DNA of 64,000 nucleotides from Halomonas dongshanensis (GCF_024790395.1 NZ_JAJISC010000004.1:392009-456008), one strand, 5' to 3'. Shown: positions 25,698 to 35,941, counted from the stretch's first letter. A program made the numbers and translations. Notes: generated by a model not told the origin, from the sequence alone.

Positions 25698-25748
25698 GCC
25701 ATAATCGCCTCGCGGCAGCCGCTAGGCCGCCATGAGGCATTTCCCCAT

Positions 25749-25770
25749 CGGGCTTCCTCAGGGAAGCCCG
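25749..25770 (+). terminator. Stem-loop after the acetate symporter gene
   Basis: CGGGCTTCC (25749-25757) pairs with GGAAGCCCG (25762-25770). No T-run follows, so it may stabilise the upstream mRNA or reduce read-through into the next gene rather than act as a full terminator. Confidence 0.4.
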
Positions 25771-25793
25771 ACTACGTTGAGAAGGATGAGTGT

Positions 25794-26297
25794 ATGATCT
25801 GGCACCTGATTGCGGCCGTTTTCGCTGCACTTGCCGCCGCCGGTATCGGGCTTGCGCTGCGCCATTTGAGCGGTCGACGCCTGCCGCGATGGATCGTTCC
25901 GGTATTCGCCGGGCTCGGTATGCTGAGCTACCAGATTCACGTCGAGTACTCCTGGTTCGAGCACAAAAAAGCACAGCTCCCGGCAAGCGCCGTGGTCATC
26001 GATAGCGCCGCGCCAGGCAACTTCTGGCGCCCATGGACCTATCTCATCCCCATGACCAGTAAATTCAGCGTCGTCGAGCCCGAAGGCGTCCATCGCCAGG
26101 ATGCCGTGGCCGAATTTTTGCTCTACCACTTCGAACGCCACCATACCGATGTCGTTACCACCCAGCCTTACCTGCTCAACTGCGCCAGCCGAGAGCTCGT
26201 ACCGGTAGATACCGATACCCGAGAGCCGATGGGCGGGCTGCGCACGCTACGCGCAACCTCGACGCTGCTAACCACCGTTTGCGGCGCGGCGTCTTAA
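25794..26297 (+). CDS. Conserved membrane-anchored protein of unknown function in the acetate island
   Basis: A 167-residue protein with two N-terminal helices, about 2-25 (LIAAVFAALAAAGIGLALR) and 34-50, then a soluble part of about 110 residues likely in the periplasm, with the segment FWRPWTYLIPMTSKFSVVEP. I do not recognise a domain of known function. Two cysteines (in LLNCASREL and TTVCGAAS) could pair. It is set between the symporter and the CrbS-like kinase on the same strand, with GAAGGATGAGTGT before the start, and is likely part of their unit. Confidence 0.75.
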   Translation: MIWHLIAAVFAALAAAGIGLALRHLSGRRLPRWIVPVFAGLGMLSYQIHVEYSWFEHKKAQLPASAVVIDSAAPGNFWRPWTYLIPMTSKFSVVEPEGVHRQDAVAEFLLYHFERHHTDVVTTQPYLLNCASRELVPVDTDTREPMGGLRTLRATSTLLTTVCGAAS

Positions 26298-26381
26298 GCT
26301 GACTTATTCCCACCTGACGCTGTAGCGCGAATCCCCTAGAATGAGGCCTTCTATCAGGCCGACGTTAGCCGGGGGATACGC

Positions 26382-29300
26382 ATGTACCATGGTGGGCTCT
26401 TGATCGCGGTATCGCTTGTATATATCGCGGTGCTCTTCGCCATTGCCTGGAACGGCGACCGCCGCGCCCGCGTGCACGGCGCCAGCCGTCGGCGTCCTTT
26501 GATCTACAGCTTGGCGCTGGCGATCTACTGTACATCCTGGACGTTTTACGGCGCCGTAGGCCAAGCGGCGACGTCGGGCTGGTCGTTTGCCAGCATCTTC
26601 GTGGGCCCCTTCCTCACCTTCCTGCTCTTTTGGCCGGTTCTGGCCAAGATGATTCGCGTGGCGAAACATCAAAACGTCACCTCGATTGCCGATTTCATTG
26701 CTTCACGCTACGGCAAGACCCAGTCGCTCGCCGCCTTTGCGAGTTTGGTGGCGCTGATCGGGGCGCTACCCTACATCGCCTTGCAGCTCAAGGCCACGGC
26801 GACCTCGTTCAGCGTGCTCACCGCCGCCAGCACGACGCAGCAGGCGCCCTTGTTCGGTGATACCGCGTTCTACGTGGCGCTGGTCATGGCCGCCTTCGCC
26901 ATTCTCTTCGGCACGCGCCACACCGATGCCACCGAGCACCACGAAGGGCTGATCCACGCCGTTGCCTTCGAGTCGCTGGTCAAACTCGTGGCCTTCTTGG
27001 TGCTTGGGGCCTTCGTCACCTGGGGCATGTTTGGGGGCCTTGGCGAGCTCATGCAGCATGCCGAAAGCCAGCTCGAACTCCAGCGCCAGCTCGCCAATCA
27101 GGACTTTGGCCAGGGATTCTGGGCCCAAACCCTGCTCGCCATGCTGGCGATTCTCTGTTTGCCGCGCCAGTTTCATGTCGCCGTGGTCGAGAATACCCAT
27201 TCTGATGACGCCGTGCGGGCGCGCTGGATGTTTCCGCTCTATCTGGTCGCCATTTCGTTTTTCGTCGTCCCCCTTGCCGCTGCGGGGCTTTGGCTTTTCG
27301 CCGATAGCGGTATCGAAGCCGATACCTACGTGCTCCACTTGGCCATGGCGTCGGGCCACGACTGGCTGACGCTTCTGACCTTTATCGGCGGCTTCTCGGC
27401 CGCGACCGGCATGGTCATCGTGGCGGCGGTGGCGGTATCGATCATGATCTCCAACGAGATCGTCATTCCGGCGCTTTTCCGCCTGCGCTGGTTCGATACC
27501 AAGACCCGCGACTATGGCCGCTTGGTGCTGCGCGCGCGGCGCATCACCATTGCGGTGGTGCTGGCGATGGCTTACGGCTTCTACCGCCTGATCGGCGAAT
27601 TCACCTCGCTGGCATCGATCGGCATGCTCTCGTTCGCTGCCGCAGCCCAGTTCGCCCCGGCGCTGATCGGTGGGCTCTACTGGAAGCGCGGTAACCGCCT
27701 GGGCGTGATCGTGGGCATGAACGTGGGCTTCGCCATCTGGGCGTACAGCCTATTGATGCCCGCGATGATCCACGCCGGCGTCTTGCCCGCGAGTTGGCTG
27801 GCCGGAGGGCCACTCGGGGTTGGCTGGCTCTCGCCCACGGCGCTGTTTGGTCTCAACTGGGGCGATAGCTTCACCCATGGCGTCATGCTCTCGCTCGGAC
27901 TCAATCTTTTCTGCTACATCTTCGTCTCTCAAATCACCTCCCAGCGGGTGGTAGAGCGGATACAGGCGTCGCTGTTCGTCGATAGCGTGGAAACGCGGCA
28001 AACCTCGGTCAACCGGCCCTGGACCGGCGCGACCACGGTGGGCGACTTGAAAGTGCTGTGCGAGCGTTTTCTCGGCGCCAGCCAAGTGGAGCGCGCCTTC
28101 GACGACTACGCCCGACGGATAGGTAAGCCGCTAGACGACGGCGCACGCGCCTCGATCGACGTAATCCAGTTCACCGAGCGTTTTCTCGCTTCGGTGCTCG
28201 GTGCATCCTCGGCGCGTATCGTGGTCAACTCGGCGCTCCAGGGGCGCGGGATCGGTATTTCCGACGTCATCTCGATCGTCGATGAAGCCTCCCAGGTGCT
28301 GGAGTTCAACCGCGCGCTGCTCCAGGCCACCATCGAGAACATCAACCAGGGCATCAGCGTGGTCGATCAGAACCTACGTTTGGTGGTGTGGAACCAGCGC
28401 TATCTGGAGCTCTTCCGCTTTCCCGACCACTTGATTCGGGTGGGCGCGCCGATCGATCGCATCTTCCGCTACAACGCCCACAACGGCGAGTACGGACCGG
28501 GTGACCCCGAAGAGCACGTCGAACTGCTACTCGATAACATTCGCGAGGGCCACCCTCACCGCTACGTGCGCTATCGTCAGGATGGCAGCGTTTTGGAAGT
28601 GCAGGGTAACCCGATGCCAGCCGGCGGCTTCGTCTATACCTACCAGGACATCAGCCAGCAAAAGCGCATCGAGGAGGCGCTGATCCGCTCGGAGAACAAC
28701 ATTCGGATCTACACCGACAACGTACCCGCACTGATCGCCTACTTCGACAAGGAGTGTCGCTACCTCTTCACCAACCGCGCCTACGAACAGACCTTCGCCA
28801 TCGACCGTAATGCGGTCATCGGCAAGCGCTACAGCGACGTGCTCACGCCGCAGCAGGCCGAGGAGCGCAGCCCTTGGGTAGAGCGGGCGCTGGCCGGTGA
28901 GCGCGTCAGCTTCGAAGTGTCGTTAGTAATCAACGACAGCCCGCGCCACATGCTGGTCACCTATACGCCGCACTTCGGCGATAGCCAGGTGATTCTGGGC
29001 TTCTTCTCGCTCTATCAGGACATCACCGAACGCCGCCAGGCCGAAATCGCCCTGAAAGAAACCAACGAGACCCTCGAGGAGCGCGTGCGCGAGCGTACCC
29101 AAGCGCTCTCCAAGGCCAACGCCGCCCTGCGCCAGGAGAACCGCGTGCGCGCCGAGGCCGAGCAGGCGCTGCGCCAGGCCAAACAGCTGGCCGAAGACGC
29201 CAACGCCTCGAAGACGCGTTTTCTCGCCGCCGCCAGTCACGACCTGCTTCAACCGCTCAACGCCGCGCGACTATTCACCTCGGCGCTGATGCAGAGCGCC

Positions 29301-30323
29301 CAGGCCGAAGAGCACCAGCGCACCATCGGGCATATCGATAACTCGCTGCAGGCGGCCGAGGAGCTTCTGGGTACGCTACTGGATATCTCCAAGCTCGATG
29401 CGGGCGCGTTGACACCCCGGCGCAGCCACTTCGCCCTTGCCGATATCGTGCGCCCGCTGCGCGCCGAATTCGAGGTCATGGCCGACGAGCGTGGGCTCGA
29501 TCTGGTCGTCGTTCCCACCCGCGCCTGGGTCGATTCCGATCCGCAGATGCTGCGCCGTATCGTGCAGAACTTCCTCTCCAACGCCATTCGCTATACCCAG
29601 CAGGGGCGCGTACTGCTCGGCTGTCGGCGCCAAGCCGAGCGGCTGGTGATCGAGGTATGGGATAGCGGGCCAGGCATCCCCGAATCCAAGCTCACCGAGA
29701 TCTTTCAGGAGTTTCGGCGTCTCGATCAGGCCTCGCGGCATAAAGAGAGTGAAAAAGGATTGGGCCTAGGGCTCTCCATCGCCGATCGCATGAGCCGCGT
29801 GCTCGATCACCCAATCAAGGTGCGCTCGACCGAAGGCGTGGGCACGGTCTTTTCGGTGAGCGTGCCAAGCGTGGCCCCGCGAGAGGTAAGCGCAAGCGAG
29901 GCGCCCAGCGCCGCCAAGCGCAGCAGCAACCGACTCACCGGCACGCGCATCGTCTGTATCGACAACGAAACGCTGATTCTCGAAGGCATGAGCGCGATGC
30001 TCGGCGGCTGGGGCTGCGAGGTTTTCACCGCCACCAGCATCGGCGGGGCAAAATCGATTTTGCGTAATATGGATGGCGACCCCGACGCCATTCTGGCCGA
30101 CTACCATCTCGACAACGAAGTAACGGGGCTCATGGCGCTGGAAGCGCTAAGCGAGCGGTTGGAAAGCGCGGTCCCCGGCATCGTGATCACCGCTGATCGC
30201 ACCGAGGCGGTCGCTGAAGAGGTCAAGCGTGCAGGCTACCAGTTGCTGCTCAAGCCAGTAAAACCGGCGGCGCTGCGCGCCCTGCTCACCCGCACCTTGC
30301 AGGCTAGTCGCGCGAGCAGCTAA
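26382..30323 (+). CDS. crbS: CrbS/CbrA-like hybrid sensor kinase with an SSS transporter domain
   Basis: A 1313-residue membrane sensor. Residues 1-480 form an SSS-like domain of about 13 helices, then a linker, two PAS domains at about 640-770 (NQGISVVDQNLRLVVW) and 775-890 (NVPALIAYFDKECRYLFTN), a coiled coil (LKETNETLEERVRERTQ), a HisKA domain with the phosphorylated H953 in AAASHDLLQPLN, an HATPase domain (DSGPGIP, KGLGLGLSI) and a C-terminal receiver domain whose phospho-acceptor should be D1240 in LADYHLDNE. In Vibrio the kinase CrbS of this build controls acs with CrbR; the pseudomonad counterparts behave likewise. A CrbR-like gene and acs lie next door. The transporter part may sense acetate or flux. 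Confidence 0.9.
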   Translation: MYHGGLLIAVSLVYIAVLFAIAWNGDRRARVHGASRRRPLIYSLALAIYCTSWTFYGAVGQAATSGWSFASIFVGPFLTFLLFWPVLAKMIRVAKHQNVTSIADFIASRYGKTQSLAAFASLVALIGALPYIALQLKATATSFSVLTAASTTQQAPLFGDTAFYVALVMAAFAILFGTRHTDATEHHEGLIHAVAFESLVKLVAFLVLGAFVTWGMFGGLGELMQHAESQLELQRQLANQDFGQGFWAQTLLAMLAILCLPRQFHVAVVENTHSDDAVRARWMFPLYLVAISFFVVPLAAAGLWLFADSGIEADTYVLHLAMASGHDWLTLLTFIGGFSAATGMVIVAAVAVSIMISNEIVIPALFRLRWFDTKTRDYGRLVLRARRITIAVVLAMAYGFYRLIGEFTSLASIGMLSFAAAAQFAPALIGGLYWKRGNRLGVIVGMNVGFAIWAYSLLMPAMIHAGVLPASWLAGGPLGVGWLSPTALFGLNWGDSFTHGVMLSLGLNLFCYIFVSQITSQRVVERIQASLFVDSVETRQTSVNRPWTGATTVGDLKVLCERFLGASQVERAFDDYARRIGKPLDDGARASIDVIQFTERFLASVLGASSARIVVNSALQGRGIGISDVISIVDEASQVLEFNRALLQATIENINQGISVVDQNLRLVVWNQRYLELFRFPDHLIRVGAPIDRIFRYNAHNGEYGPGDPEEHVELLLDNIREGHPHRYVRYRQDGSVLEVQGNPMPAGGFVYTYQDISQQKRIEEALIRSENNIRIYTDNVPALIAYFDKECRYLFTNRAYEQTFAIDRNAVIGKRYSDVLTPQQAEERSPWVERALAGERVSFEVSLVINDSPRHMLVTYTPHFGDSQVILGFFSLYQDITERRQAEIALKETNETLEERVRERTQALSKANAALRQENRVRAEAEQALRQAKQLAEDANASKTRFLAAASHDLLQPLNAARLFTSALMQSAQAEEHQRTIGHIDNSLQAAEELLGTLLDISKLDAGALTPRRSHFALADIVRPLRAEFEVMADERGLDLVVVPTRAWVDSDPQMLRRIVQNFLSNAIRYTQQGRVLLGCRRQAERLVIEVWDSGPGIPESKLTEIFQEFRRLDQASRHKESEKGLGLGLSIADRMSRVLDHPIKVRSTEGVGTVFSVSVPSVAPREVSASEAPSAAKRSSNRLTGTRIVCIDNETLILEGMSAMLGGWGCEVFTATSIGGAKSILRNMDGDPDAILADYHLDNEVTGLMALEALSERLESAVPGIVITADRTEAVAEEVKRAGYQLLLKPVKPAALRALLTRTLQASRASS

Positions 30324-30360
30324 CTCTAGCGCCACTAAAACCCTTAGTGGCGCTAGAAAA

Positions 30361-30400
30361 GAAAACCTCGCTTATGCAGGACATAAGCGAGGTTTTCTTG
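30361..30400. terminator. Bidirectional terminator between crbS- and crbR-like genes
   Basis: GAAAACCTCGCTTATG (30362-30377) pairs with CATAAGCGAGGTTTTC (30383-30398), with T-rich flanks in both directions. A second perfect stem-loop, TCTAGCGCCACTAA/TTAGTGGCGCTAGA, lies just before it at 30326-30358 but lacks a T-run. Confidence 0.85.
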
Positions 30401-30437
30401 CAGCAGTACGTCGTTCTATCAACTCTCTCTATCGAGA

Positions 30438-31100
30438 TTAAGAGTCGACCTTGGGCGGCTCGACTTCGAGCTTCTGCGCGGCGATGACCGCTTGAGTGCG
30501 CGAATGTACGCCGAGTTTTCGGAGAATCGCAGTCACATGCGCCTTGATGGTCGCTTCGGAGACGTTGAGCTCGTAGGCAATCTGCTTGTTCAACAGCCCC
30601 TCGGTGAGCATATTGAGAACGCGAAACTGCTGGGGCGTGAGCGAAGCAATCGCTTCGGCAAAGCGCGACTCCTCTTCGCTGGTCTCTTCGAGCACGCTCA
30701 TCAACGACTCGGGCAGCCAAACTTCACCGCCCAGAATCTCGCTCACCGCCTCGGCGATCAGCTGCAGCGATGACGACTTGGGGATGAAGCCCGAGGCGCC
30801 GTAGTCGATGGCGCGGCGTACCACATAAGGCTCATCGCTACCCGACACCACCGCCACGGGAACGTCGGGCATCTGCCCGCGTAGCTGAATCAGGCCCGAA
30901 AAGCCGTGCGCGCCAGGCATATGCAGGTCCAGAAGAATCAGGTCAGCGTCGGGGTGGCGGGTTACCACGTCGGTGGTCGCCTCCATAGTATCGGCCTCGA
31001 CGATTTCCGCCTGCGGGGCGACCTGGCGTAACGCCTGGGTCAACGCTGCGCGAAACAGCGGATGGTCGTCTGCGACGATGAATTTCTGGGCTACTGCCAT
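30438..31100 (-). CDS. crbR: LuxR/NarL-family response regulator, CrbR-like
   Basis: A 220-residue two-domain regulator. The receiver domain (about 5-122) has the acidic pair D11 D12, phospho-acceptor D58 in LILLDLHMPG, and K at SGFIPKSSS. The LuxR helix-turn-helix covers about 150-215, LTPQQFRVLNMLTEGLLNKQIA then LNVSEATIKAHVTAIL. It is convergent with the CrbS-like kinase and upstream of acs on the same strand. By analogy with CrbR in Vibrio it should activate acs and acetate uptake. The related names ErdR or AgmR are used in pseudomonads. Confidence 0.88.
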   Translation of the reverse strand: MAVAQKFIVADDHPLFRAALTQALRQVAPQAEIVEADTMEATTDVVTRHPDADLILLDLHMPGAHGFSGLIQLRGQMPDVPVAVVSGSDEPYVVRRAIDYGASGFIPKSSSLQLIAEAVSEILGGEVWLPESLMSVLEETSEEESRFAEAIASLTPQQFRVLNMLTEGLLNKQIAYELNVSEATIKAHVTAILRKLGVHSRTQAVIAAQKLEVEPPKVDS

Positions 31101-31232
31101 GAATCTTCCTCCGGTTCCCTGAGCAGCGGAGTTGCCTGCCGCCGCGACGCTAGGCTTATACGGTCATCGCATGGTACCCCAAGGGATTCATCATCCCCAA
31201 GCATCCTATGCATAATTTGTTTCCCTGGTAAA

Positions 31233-31264
31233 ACGCCGTGCCGACCCGAAGGTCGGCACGGCGT
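31233..31264 (-). terminator. Terminator after acs
   Basis: ACGCCGTGCCGACC (31233-31246) pairs perfectly with GGTCGGCACGGCGT (31251-31264) over a four-base loop. On the minus strand TTTTACC follows, so it ends acs transcripts. Confidence 0.85.
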
Positions 31265-31323
31265 ACGCTTATCAACCCGCCTGCCAGCAAGGCGTGGTCC
31301 ACGTGGCACACGGCACCATCACG

Positions 31324-33273
31324 CTACTTGTTCGCCCGGTGTTCGATCAGCTCATCGACCACGGACGGGTCGGCCAGCGTGCTGGTATCGCCCAGGCCAT
31401 CGCACTCGTTAGCGGCGATCTTGCGCAGAATACGGCGCATGATCTTACCCGAGCGCGTCTTGGGTAGCCCCGGCGCCCACTGAATGACATCGGGCGAGGC
31501 GATCGGCCCGATGTCCTTACGCACCCACAGCGAAAGCTCCTTTTTGAGCTCGTCGGAGGGCTCGATACCGTCGTTGAGGGTGACGTAGATATAGATACCC
31601 TGGCCCTTGATATCGTGAGGAAAACCCACCACGGCGGCTTCCGCCACGGCGGTGTGCGCAACCAAAGAGGACTCGATCTCAGCGGTACCCATGCGGTGGC
31701 CCGAGACGTTGAGTACGTCATCGACGCGTCCGGTGATCCAGTAGTAGCCATCTTCGTCGCGACGGCAGCCGTCACCGGTGAAGTACATGCCATCATAGGT
31801 CGAGAAGTAGGTCTGGACGAAGCGTTCGTGATCGCCCCAGATACTGCGCGCCTGCCCCGGCCAGGAGTCGAGGATGACCAGATTCCCCTCGGTGGCGCCT
31901 TCGAGCTCCTGGCCCTCGTTATCGACGAGCGCTGGCTTGATGCCGAAGAATGGCTTGGTGGCAGAGCCCGGCTTGAGATCGGTCGCCCCCGGGAGCGGCG
32001 CGATCATGATGCCGCCGGTTTCGGTTTGCCACCAGGTATCCACCAGCGGGCAGCGGCCGTTGCCGATCACTCGGTGGAACCACTCCCAGGCCTCTGGGTT
32101 GATCGGCTCACCGACCGAGCCAAGCAGGCGCAGGCTCTCGCGCGAGCTGGTCTCCATGACCTTGTCACCATGGGCCATCAAGGCGCGAACGGCCGTTGGC
32201 GCGGTATAGAGGATGTTGACCTTGTGCTTGTCGACGACCTCCCCCAAGCGCCCGTGGGTCGGATAGCTCGGCACGCCTTCGAACATCAGCGTGGTCGCGC
32301 CATTGGCCAAGGGTCCATAGACGATATAGCTGTGCCCAGTCACCCAGCCCACGTCGGCGGTACACCAATAGATATCACCCTCTTGGTAGTCGAAAACGTA
32401 CTGGTGAGTCATGGCGGCGTAGGTCAGGTAGCCACCCGTGGTGTGCTTGAGGCCTTTCGGCGCGCCGGTGGAGCCCGAGGTGTAGAGGATGAACAGCGGA
32501 TCCTCGGCGTTCATCGCCTCGGCCGGGCACTCGGTGGACTGCTTATCGACCGCCTCGTGGAACCACAGATCGCGCCCTTGCTGCCAGTCGATATCGCCGC
32601 CGGTGCGCTTGACCACCATGACGTGCTGGCACACCTCGGTGCCCTTACGCGTCAGCGCCGCATCGACGTTGTCCTTGAGCGGCACGTGCTTACCACCGCG
32701 CACCGACTCATCGGCGGTGATGACTAGCCGTGAGTCGGCGCCGATCACCCGCTGGGCCACGGCGTCGGGGGAGAAGCCACCGAAAACCACCGAGTGCACC
32801 GCGCCGATACGCGCGCAAGCGAGCATGGCGATGGCCGCCTCGGGAATCATCGGCATGTAGAGGGTGACGGTATCGCCTTTGCCAATACCAAGCTCCTTGA
32901 GCGCGTTGGCGAGCTGATTGGTACGCTCATAGAGCTCACGGTAGGTGACATGCTTGGCTTCGTTCGGGTCGTCCCCCTCCCAGATGATCGCGGTTTGGTC
33001 GCCGCGCGTTTCCAGATGGCGATCGAGACAGTTGGCGGCGACGTTGAGTTCGCCATCTTCGAACCAGCGAATATCGACGTTGTCGCGGGAGAAAGAGGTG
33101 TTCTTGATACGGGTCGGCGGGGTGATCCACTCCAGGCGCTTAGCCTGCTCTTTCCAGAAGCTTTCGGGGTCATCCAGGGAGTGCTGGTACATGGCCTGAT
33201 ACGTTTCCCGGTCGGCCCAGGCGCGCTGGGCGATAGCGTCGCTGACCGGATAGACGTGCTGTTGATCGCTCAT
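31324..33273 (-). CDS. acs: Acetyl-CoA synthetase
   Basis: A 649-residue AMP-forming acyl-CoA synthetase of the usual Acs length. Motifs include [19 protein letters not shown] (the ATP loop), [28 protein letters not shown], and the C-terminal [11 protein letters not shown] whose lysine is the catalytic and acetylation-controlled residue in characterised Acs. It activates acetate to acetyl-CoA via acetyl-AMP in the cytosol, which feeds the glyoxylate or TCA cycle. It lies downstream of the CrbR-like gene on the same strand but has its own 190-base leader. AGAGGGA precedes the ATG. Confidence 0.97.
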   Translation of the reverse strand: MSDQQHVYPVSDAIAQRAWADRETYQAMYQHSLDDPESFWKEQAKRLEWITPPTRIKNTSFSRDNVDIRWFEDGELNVAANCLDRHLETRGDQTAIIWEGDDPNEAKHVTYRELYERTNQLANALKELGIGKGDTVTLYMPMIPEAAIAMLACARIGAVHSVVFGGFSPDAVAQRVIGADSRLVITADESVRGGKHVPLKDNVDAALTRKGTEVCQHVMVVKRTGGDIDWQQGRDLWFHEAVDKQSTECPAEAMNAEDPLFILYTSGSTGAPKGLKHTTGGYLTYAAMTHQYVFDYQEGDIYWCTADVGWVTGHSYIVYGPLANGATTLMFEGVPSYPTHGRLGEVVDKHKVNILYTAPTAVRALMAHGDKVMETSSRESLRLLGSVGEPINPEAWEWFHRVIGNGRCPLVDTWWQTETGGIMIAPLPGATDLKPGSATKPFFGIKPALVDNEGQELEGATEGNLVILDSWPGQARSIWGDHERFVQTYFSTYDGMYFTGDGCRRDEDGYYWITGRVDDVLNVSGHRMGTAEIESSLVAHTAVAEAAVVGFPHDIKGQGIYIYVTLNDGIEPSDELKKELSLWVRKDIGPIASPDVIQWAPGLPKTRSGKIMRRILRKIAANECDGLGDTSTLADPSVVDELIEHRANK

Positions 33274-33465
33274 AAGTCCCTCTGTCCGTGAAGTTGCCGG
33301 TTCTGAAAAGCCAGTGCTTAAAAGACGGTTGTTAAAAGATAGTCTGTTTATTATTGCCGTACGTAGACCGCTGCATTACGCCCTAGCATAAACCGCCGCC
33401 GAGCGCTTTCACCCTAGACATTAGTAGAAACTTTTTATTTATTAAAAACATAAACTTGCGAAAAC

Positions 33466-34035
33466 CTAGCCAGCGTCATCGCGCTGCCATTCGAGAAGCT
33501 CACCGCAGTGACGGCAGCGGTAGCGGCGCCCTTTTTTCACCTGGGCATGGCGCTGAGCCGTGAAGTGATGTTCACGGCAGCTGCAGCGGTAAAGGTGCGG
33601 TGATGGCTGGGCACGCTCGACGGCAAAGGCGTGGGTAACGCGGGGCGCAAGGCCGAAAAGGCCGCGCATGACGGTTTTCCACTCGCGCCCATGAGGCTTC
33701 AAACGAAGCCCTCCCTCCAGATGGAACACCAGCCAATGGGCCATCTCGTGGGGAATGACTTCATCGAAGAAGGCCGTGCGGTTCTCGCTCAAGAGTACGC
33801 GGTTGAAGCGCAGCCCGCCGCGCCCCCAGTGCGCCTGCCCTGCCGAAGCACCTCTAAGATCGAACCATACCTTCGGCATGGGCAAGCCTGGGTGCACCTC
33901 CAGGCAGCGCTGCCAGGCCTCTTCGACCCGCGCTCGCGCCGCCTTTTCCAGCGCTGCGGGCGCCAACGCATCAAGCTTTGCCGCTGGCCACGAAGCCAAG
34001 GGTGCAGCGCCATTTGGTGATAAACTAGCCATCAA
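33466..34035 (-). CDS. sprT: SprT-family zinc metalloprotease-like protein
   Basis: A 189-residue SprT domain protein. The zinc-protease motif HEMAHW, with the third ligand in PHGREWKTVM, gives an HExxH...H site. A C-terminal zinc ribbon follows with CSCREH and CRHCGELL. Bacterial SprT proteins resemble the catalytic part of human SPRTN, which cuts DNA-protein crosslinks, but the bacterial role is not well defined. It is divergent from the YecA-like gene, with 46 bases between the starts. Confidence 0.9.
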   Translation of the reverse strand: MMASLSPNGAAPLASWPAAKLDALAPAALEKAARARVEEAWQRCLEVHPGLPMPKVWFDLRGASAGQAHWGRGGLRFNRVLLSENRTAFFDEVIPHEMAHWLVFHLEGGLRLKPHGREWKTVMRGLFGLAPRVTHAFAVERAQPSPHLYRCSCREHHFTAQRHAQVKKGRRYRCRHCGELLEWQRDDAG

Positions 34036-34081
34036 CGAATACCTTATTTACGCACCATCTACGCAACGTACGAGGCCTTCC

Positions 34082-34741
34082 ATGTCACAGCCACCGCACG
34101 CAAGCGAGGCCGCCCCGGCTCAGCCCCTTCTCGACGACGAGCAGCTCGACAGGCTCGATGACTTTCTCGACTCCGATCAGGTGGGCGAAGACGCCCTCGA
34201 TCTAATTTCGGCGCACGGTTTTCTCGTCGCCCTCGCCGTGGCGCCAAGCGAACTAACGCCGACCCAGTGGCTGGCCGAACTGTTCCAGGGCGAGCCCGCC
34301 TACCGCGACGACGCCGAACGCGATGAGATCATTGGGCTTTTGATACAGCTACGCGACAACGCCATGGCCGTTCTCGAACAGGGCGGCCTACCGGAGCTGC
34401 CTTTCGAGCTGACCCTAGACGGCCTGCCCGCCGAAGAGACGCCTATCGGCGACTGGTGCGCGGGCTTCATGGAAGGCGTTTTCTGCGACGAGAGCGCCTG
34501 GTTCGAAGAGGGCGAAGAGGACGCGGCCCAGCTACTGCTGCCGTTCATGCTGCTCTCCGGGCTCTTCGACGATGAGCCCGATATGGCCGAGTTGATCGAG
34601 GATGGCGTGCAGCAGGAGAGCTTCGTCAAACAGCTACCCGAGCTCGTGCTCGATCTTTACCTGCACTACCGTGTCCCGCCGGAAACGCCCAAGCCCAAGC
34701 CGCGCAAAAAATCTCCCTCGCGCCAGCAAAAGCGCCGTTGA
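34082..34741 (+). CDS. YecA/YgfB family (UPF0149) acidic protein
   Basis: A very acidic 219-residue helical protein of the UPF0149 family. Signs are SAHGFLVALAVAPSELTP, GDWCAGFMEGV and LLPFMLLSGLFDDEP, ending in a basic tail, PKPKPRKKSPSRQQKRR. The real start is the ATG at 34082 since the family begins there and the preceding part of the longer open frame lies antisense over sprT. YecA proteins often carry a zinc-binding SEC-C tail; here it is replaced by the basic tail. Function unknown. Confidence 0.85.
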   Translation: MSQPPHASEAAPAQPLLDDEQLDRLDDFLDSDQVGEDALDLISAHGFLVALAVAPSELTPTQWLAELFQGEPAYRDDAERDEIIGLLIQLRDNAMAVLEQGGLPELPFELTLDGLPAEETPIGDWCAGFMEGVFCDESAWFEEGEEDAAQLLLPFMLLSGLFDDEPDMAELIEDGVQQESFVKQLPELVLDLYLHYRVPPETPKPKPRKKSPSRQQKRR

Positions 34742-34768
34742 GACCGGGACCCTGCATCCAGTTGCCGC

Positions 34769-35911
34769 CTAACGCAGCCGGGTAATGAACGCATCCAGCG
34801 TGCCAAAGAGCCACTCCTTGGCACGCTGCGGCCACGGCCGCTTATCCCACTCTTCGGCCAACACCTCGACGCTGGCGGCGAAATTACGCTCGAAGAGTGT
34901 CTGCACCTCTTGCGCCAGCCCGACGTCGATGGCCTCTTGGTTAGCCTCTAGGTTCCAGTGCAAATTCCAGTGGTCGAAATTGCATGAACCGATGCTGACC
35001 CAGTCATCGGCAAGAACGAACTTGGCGTGAATGAAGGTGGGCTGAAACTCGAAGATGCGCACCCCAGCTTTCAGCATGGCCTGATAAAAGCGCTGCCCGG
35101 CGTAGCGCACGCTCGGGTGGTCGTGCTTGCTGCCCGGCAGCAGAAGGCGCACGTCGACGCCGCGCCGAGCGGCCCGGGCCAAACGCCGCCGTAGGGTGAA
35201 GGTGGGAACGAAATAGGGCGTGCAGAGCCATAGCCGTTTCTCGGCACCGCCGATCTGACGATAAAGCGAGTGGCGAATCGCCTGGTAACGGTAGCCGCGC
35301 CCCGGCATGGCACGCCCCAGCGCGCCATTGTCCAAAGGCGCAGGCTTGCGCTGCTTGGGCAGCGGCTCGGGGCGACGTTTGTCCTCCGCGCGGGTCAGTC
35401 GCGAACGCCATAGCTGACGAAACAGCCGCTCCCAATCGGCAACGACAGGGCCTTCGATGCGCACGGCGATCTCGTACCAGGCATCGAGAAACTCGTCCAC
35501 CACGCCAAAACCACCAGTGAAGGCAATCTCGCCATCGACCACCACGATCTTACGGTGATCGCGACTCAGGTTGCGTGCCAGTGAATGAAGCCCCAAAGGG
35601 TTGAAAAAACGCAGTGCAACGCCAGCCTGGGTAAGCTTGTCGCGATCATCGCGCGAAAGCTTCATGGCACCGAAACCGTCGAGCAGTAAGTAAACGCTAA
35701 CGCCGCGTTCGACGGCCTGGGCAAGTGCTGCCATCATACGATCGGCGAAGGCGCCCGACTCCATCAGGTAGAGCTCGATCAATACGTACCGCTTGGCACC
35801 CTCGATGGCAGCGAACATGGCGGGCACAAAGCACTGCGCTTCCGGCAACAGCAGGTAGCGATTGCCCTCGCGCCATGCCAGCGAGCGGTGTTGAAGGTAG
35901 GATCTTCTCAT
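34769..35911 (-). CDS. clsB: Phospholipase D-family cardiolipin synthase, ClsB-like
   Basis: A 380-residue protein with two HKD motifs: HRKIVVVDGEIAFTGG near residue 115 and HAKFVLADDWVSIGSCN near residue 295. These two sites form one active centre through a phosphohistidine intermediate. The length and lack of N-terminal membrane helices fit ClsB rather than ClsA. It probably condenses phosphatidylglycerol with another phospholipid to give cardiolipin at the inner membrane. It is the last gene of a minus-strand group with rsmJ and tsaB upstream, 30 bp after rsmJ. Confidence 0.88.
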   Translation of the reverse strand: MRRSYLQHRSLAWREGNRYLLLPEAQCFVPAMFAAIEGAKRYVLIELYLMESGAFADRMMAALAQAVERGVSVYLLLDGFGAMKLSRDDRDKLTQAGVALRFFNPLGLHSLARNLSRDHRKIVVVDGEIAFTGGFGVVDEFLDAWYEIAVRIEGPVVADWERLFRQLWRSRLTRAEDKRRPEPLPKQRKPAPLDNGALGRAMPGRGYRYQAIRHSLYRQIGGAEKRLWLCTPYFVPTFTLRRRLARAARRGVDVRLLLPGSKHDHPSVRYAGQRFYQAMLKAGVRIFEFQPTFIHAKFVLADDWVSIGSCNFDHWNLHWNLEANQEAIDVGLAQEVQTLFERNFAASVEVLAEEWDKRPWPQRAKEWLFGTLDAFITRLR

Positions 35912-35941
35912 GCAGCGTCCTTGACCGCAGGCCTTGCGCGC

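Noticed and set aside
30326..30358. Perfect stem-loop just after the crbS-like gene as a terminator
   Set aside because: No T-run follows on either strand; the adjacent stem-loop at 30361-30400 is the better terminator.
33755..34081. Upstream extension of the YecA-like frame
   Set aside because: It lies antisense to sprT and does not look like the family; the start at 34082 fits.
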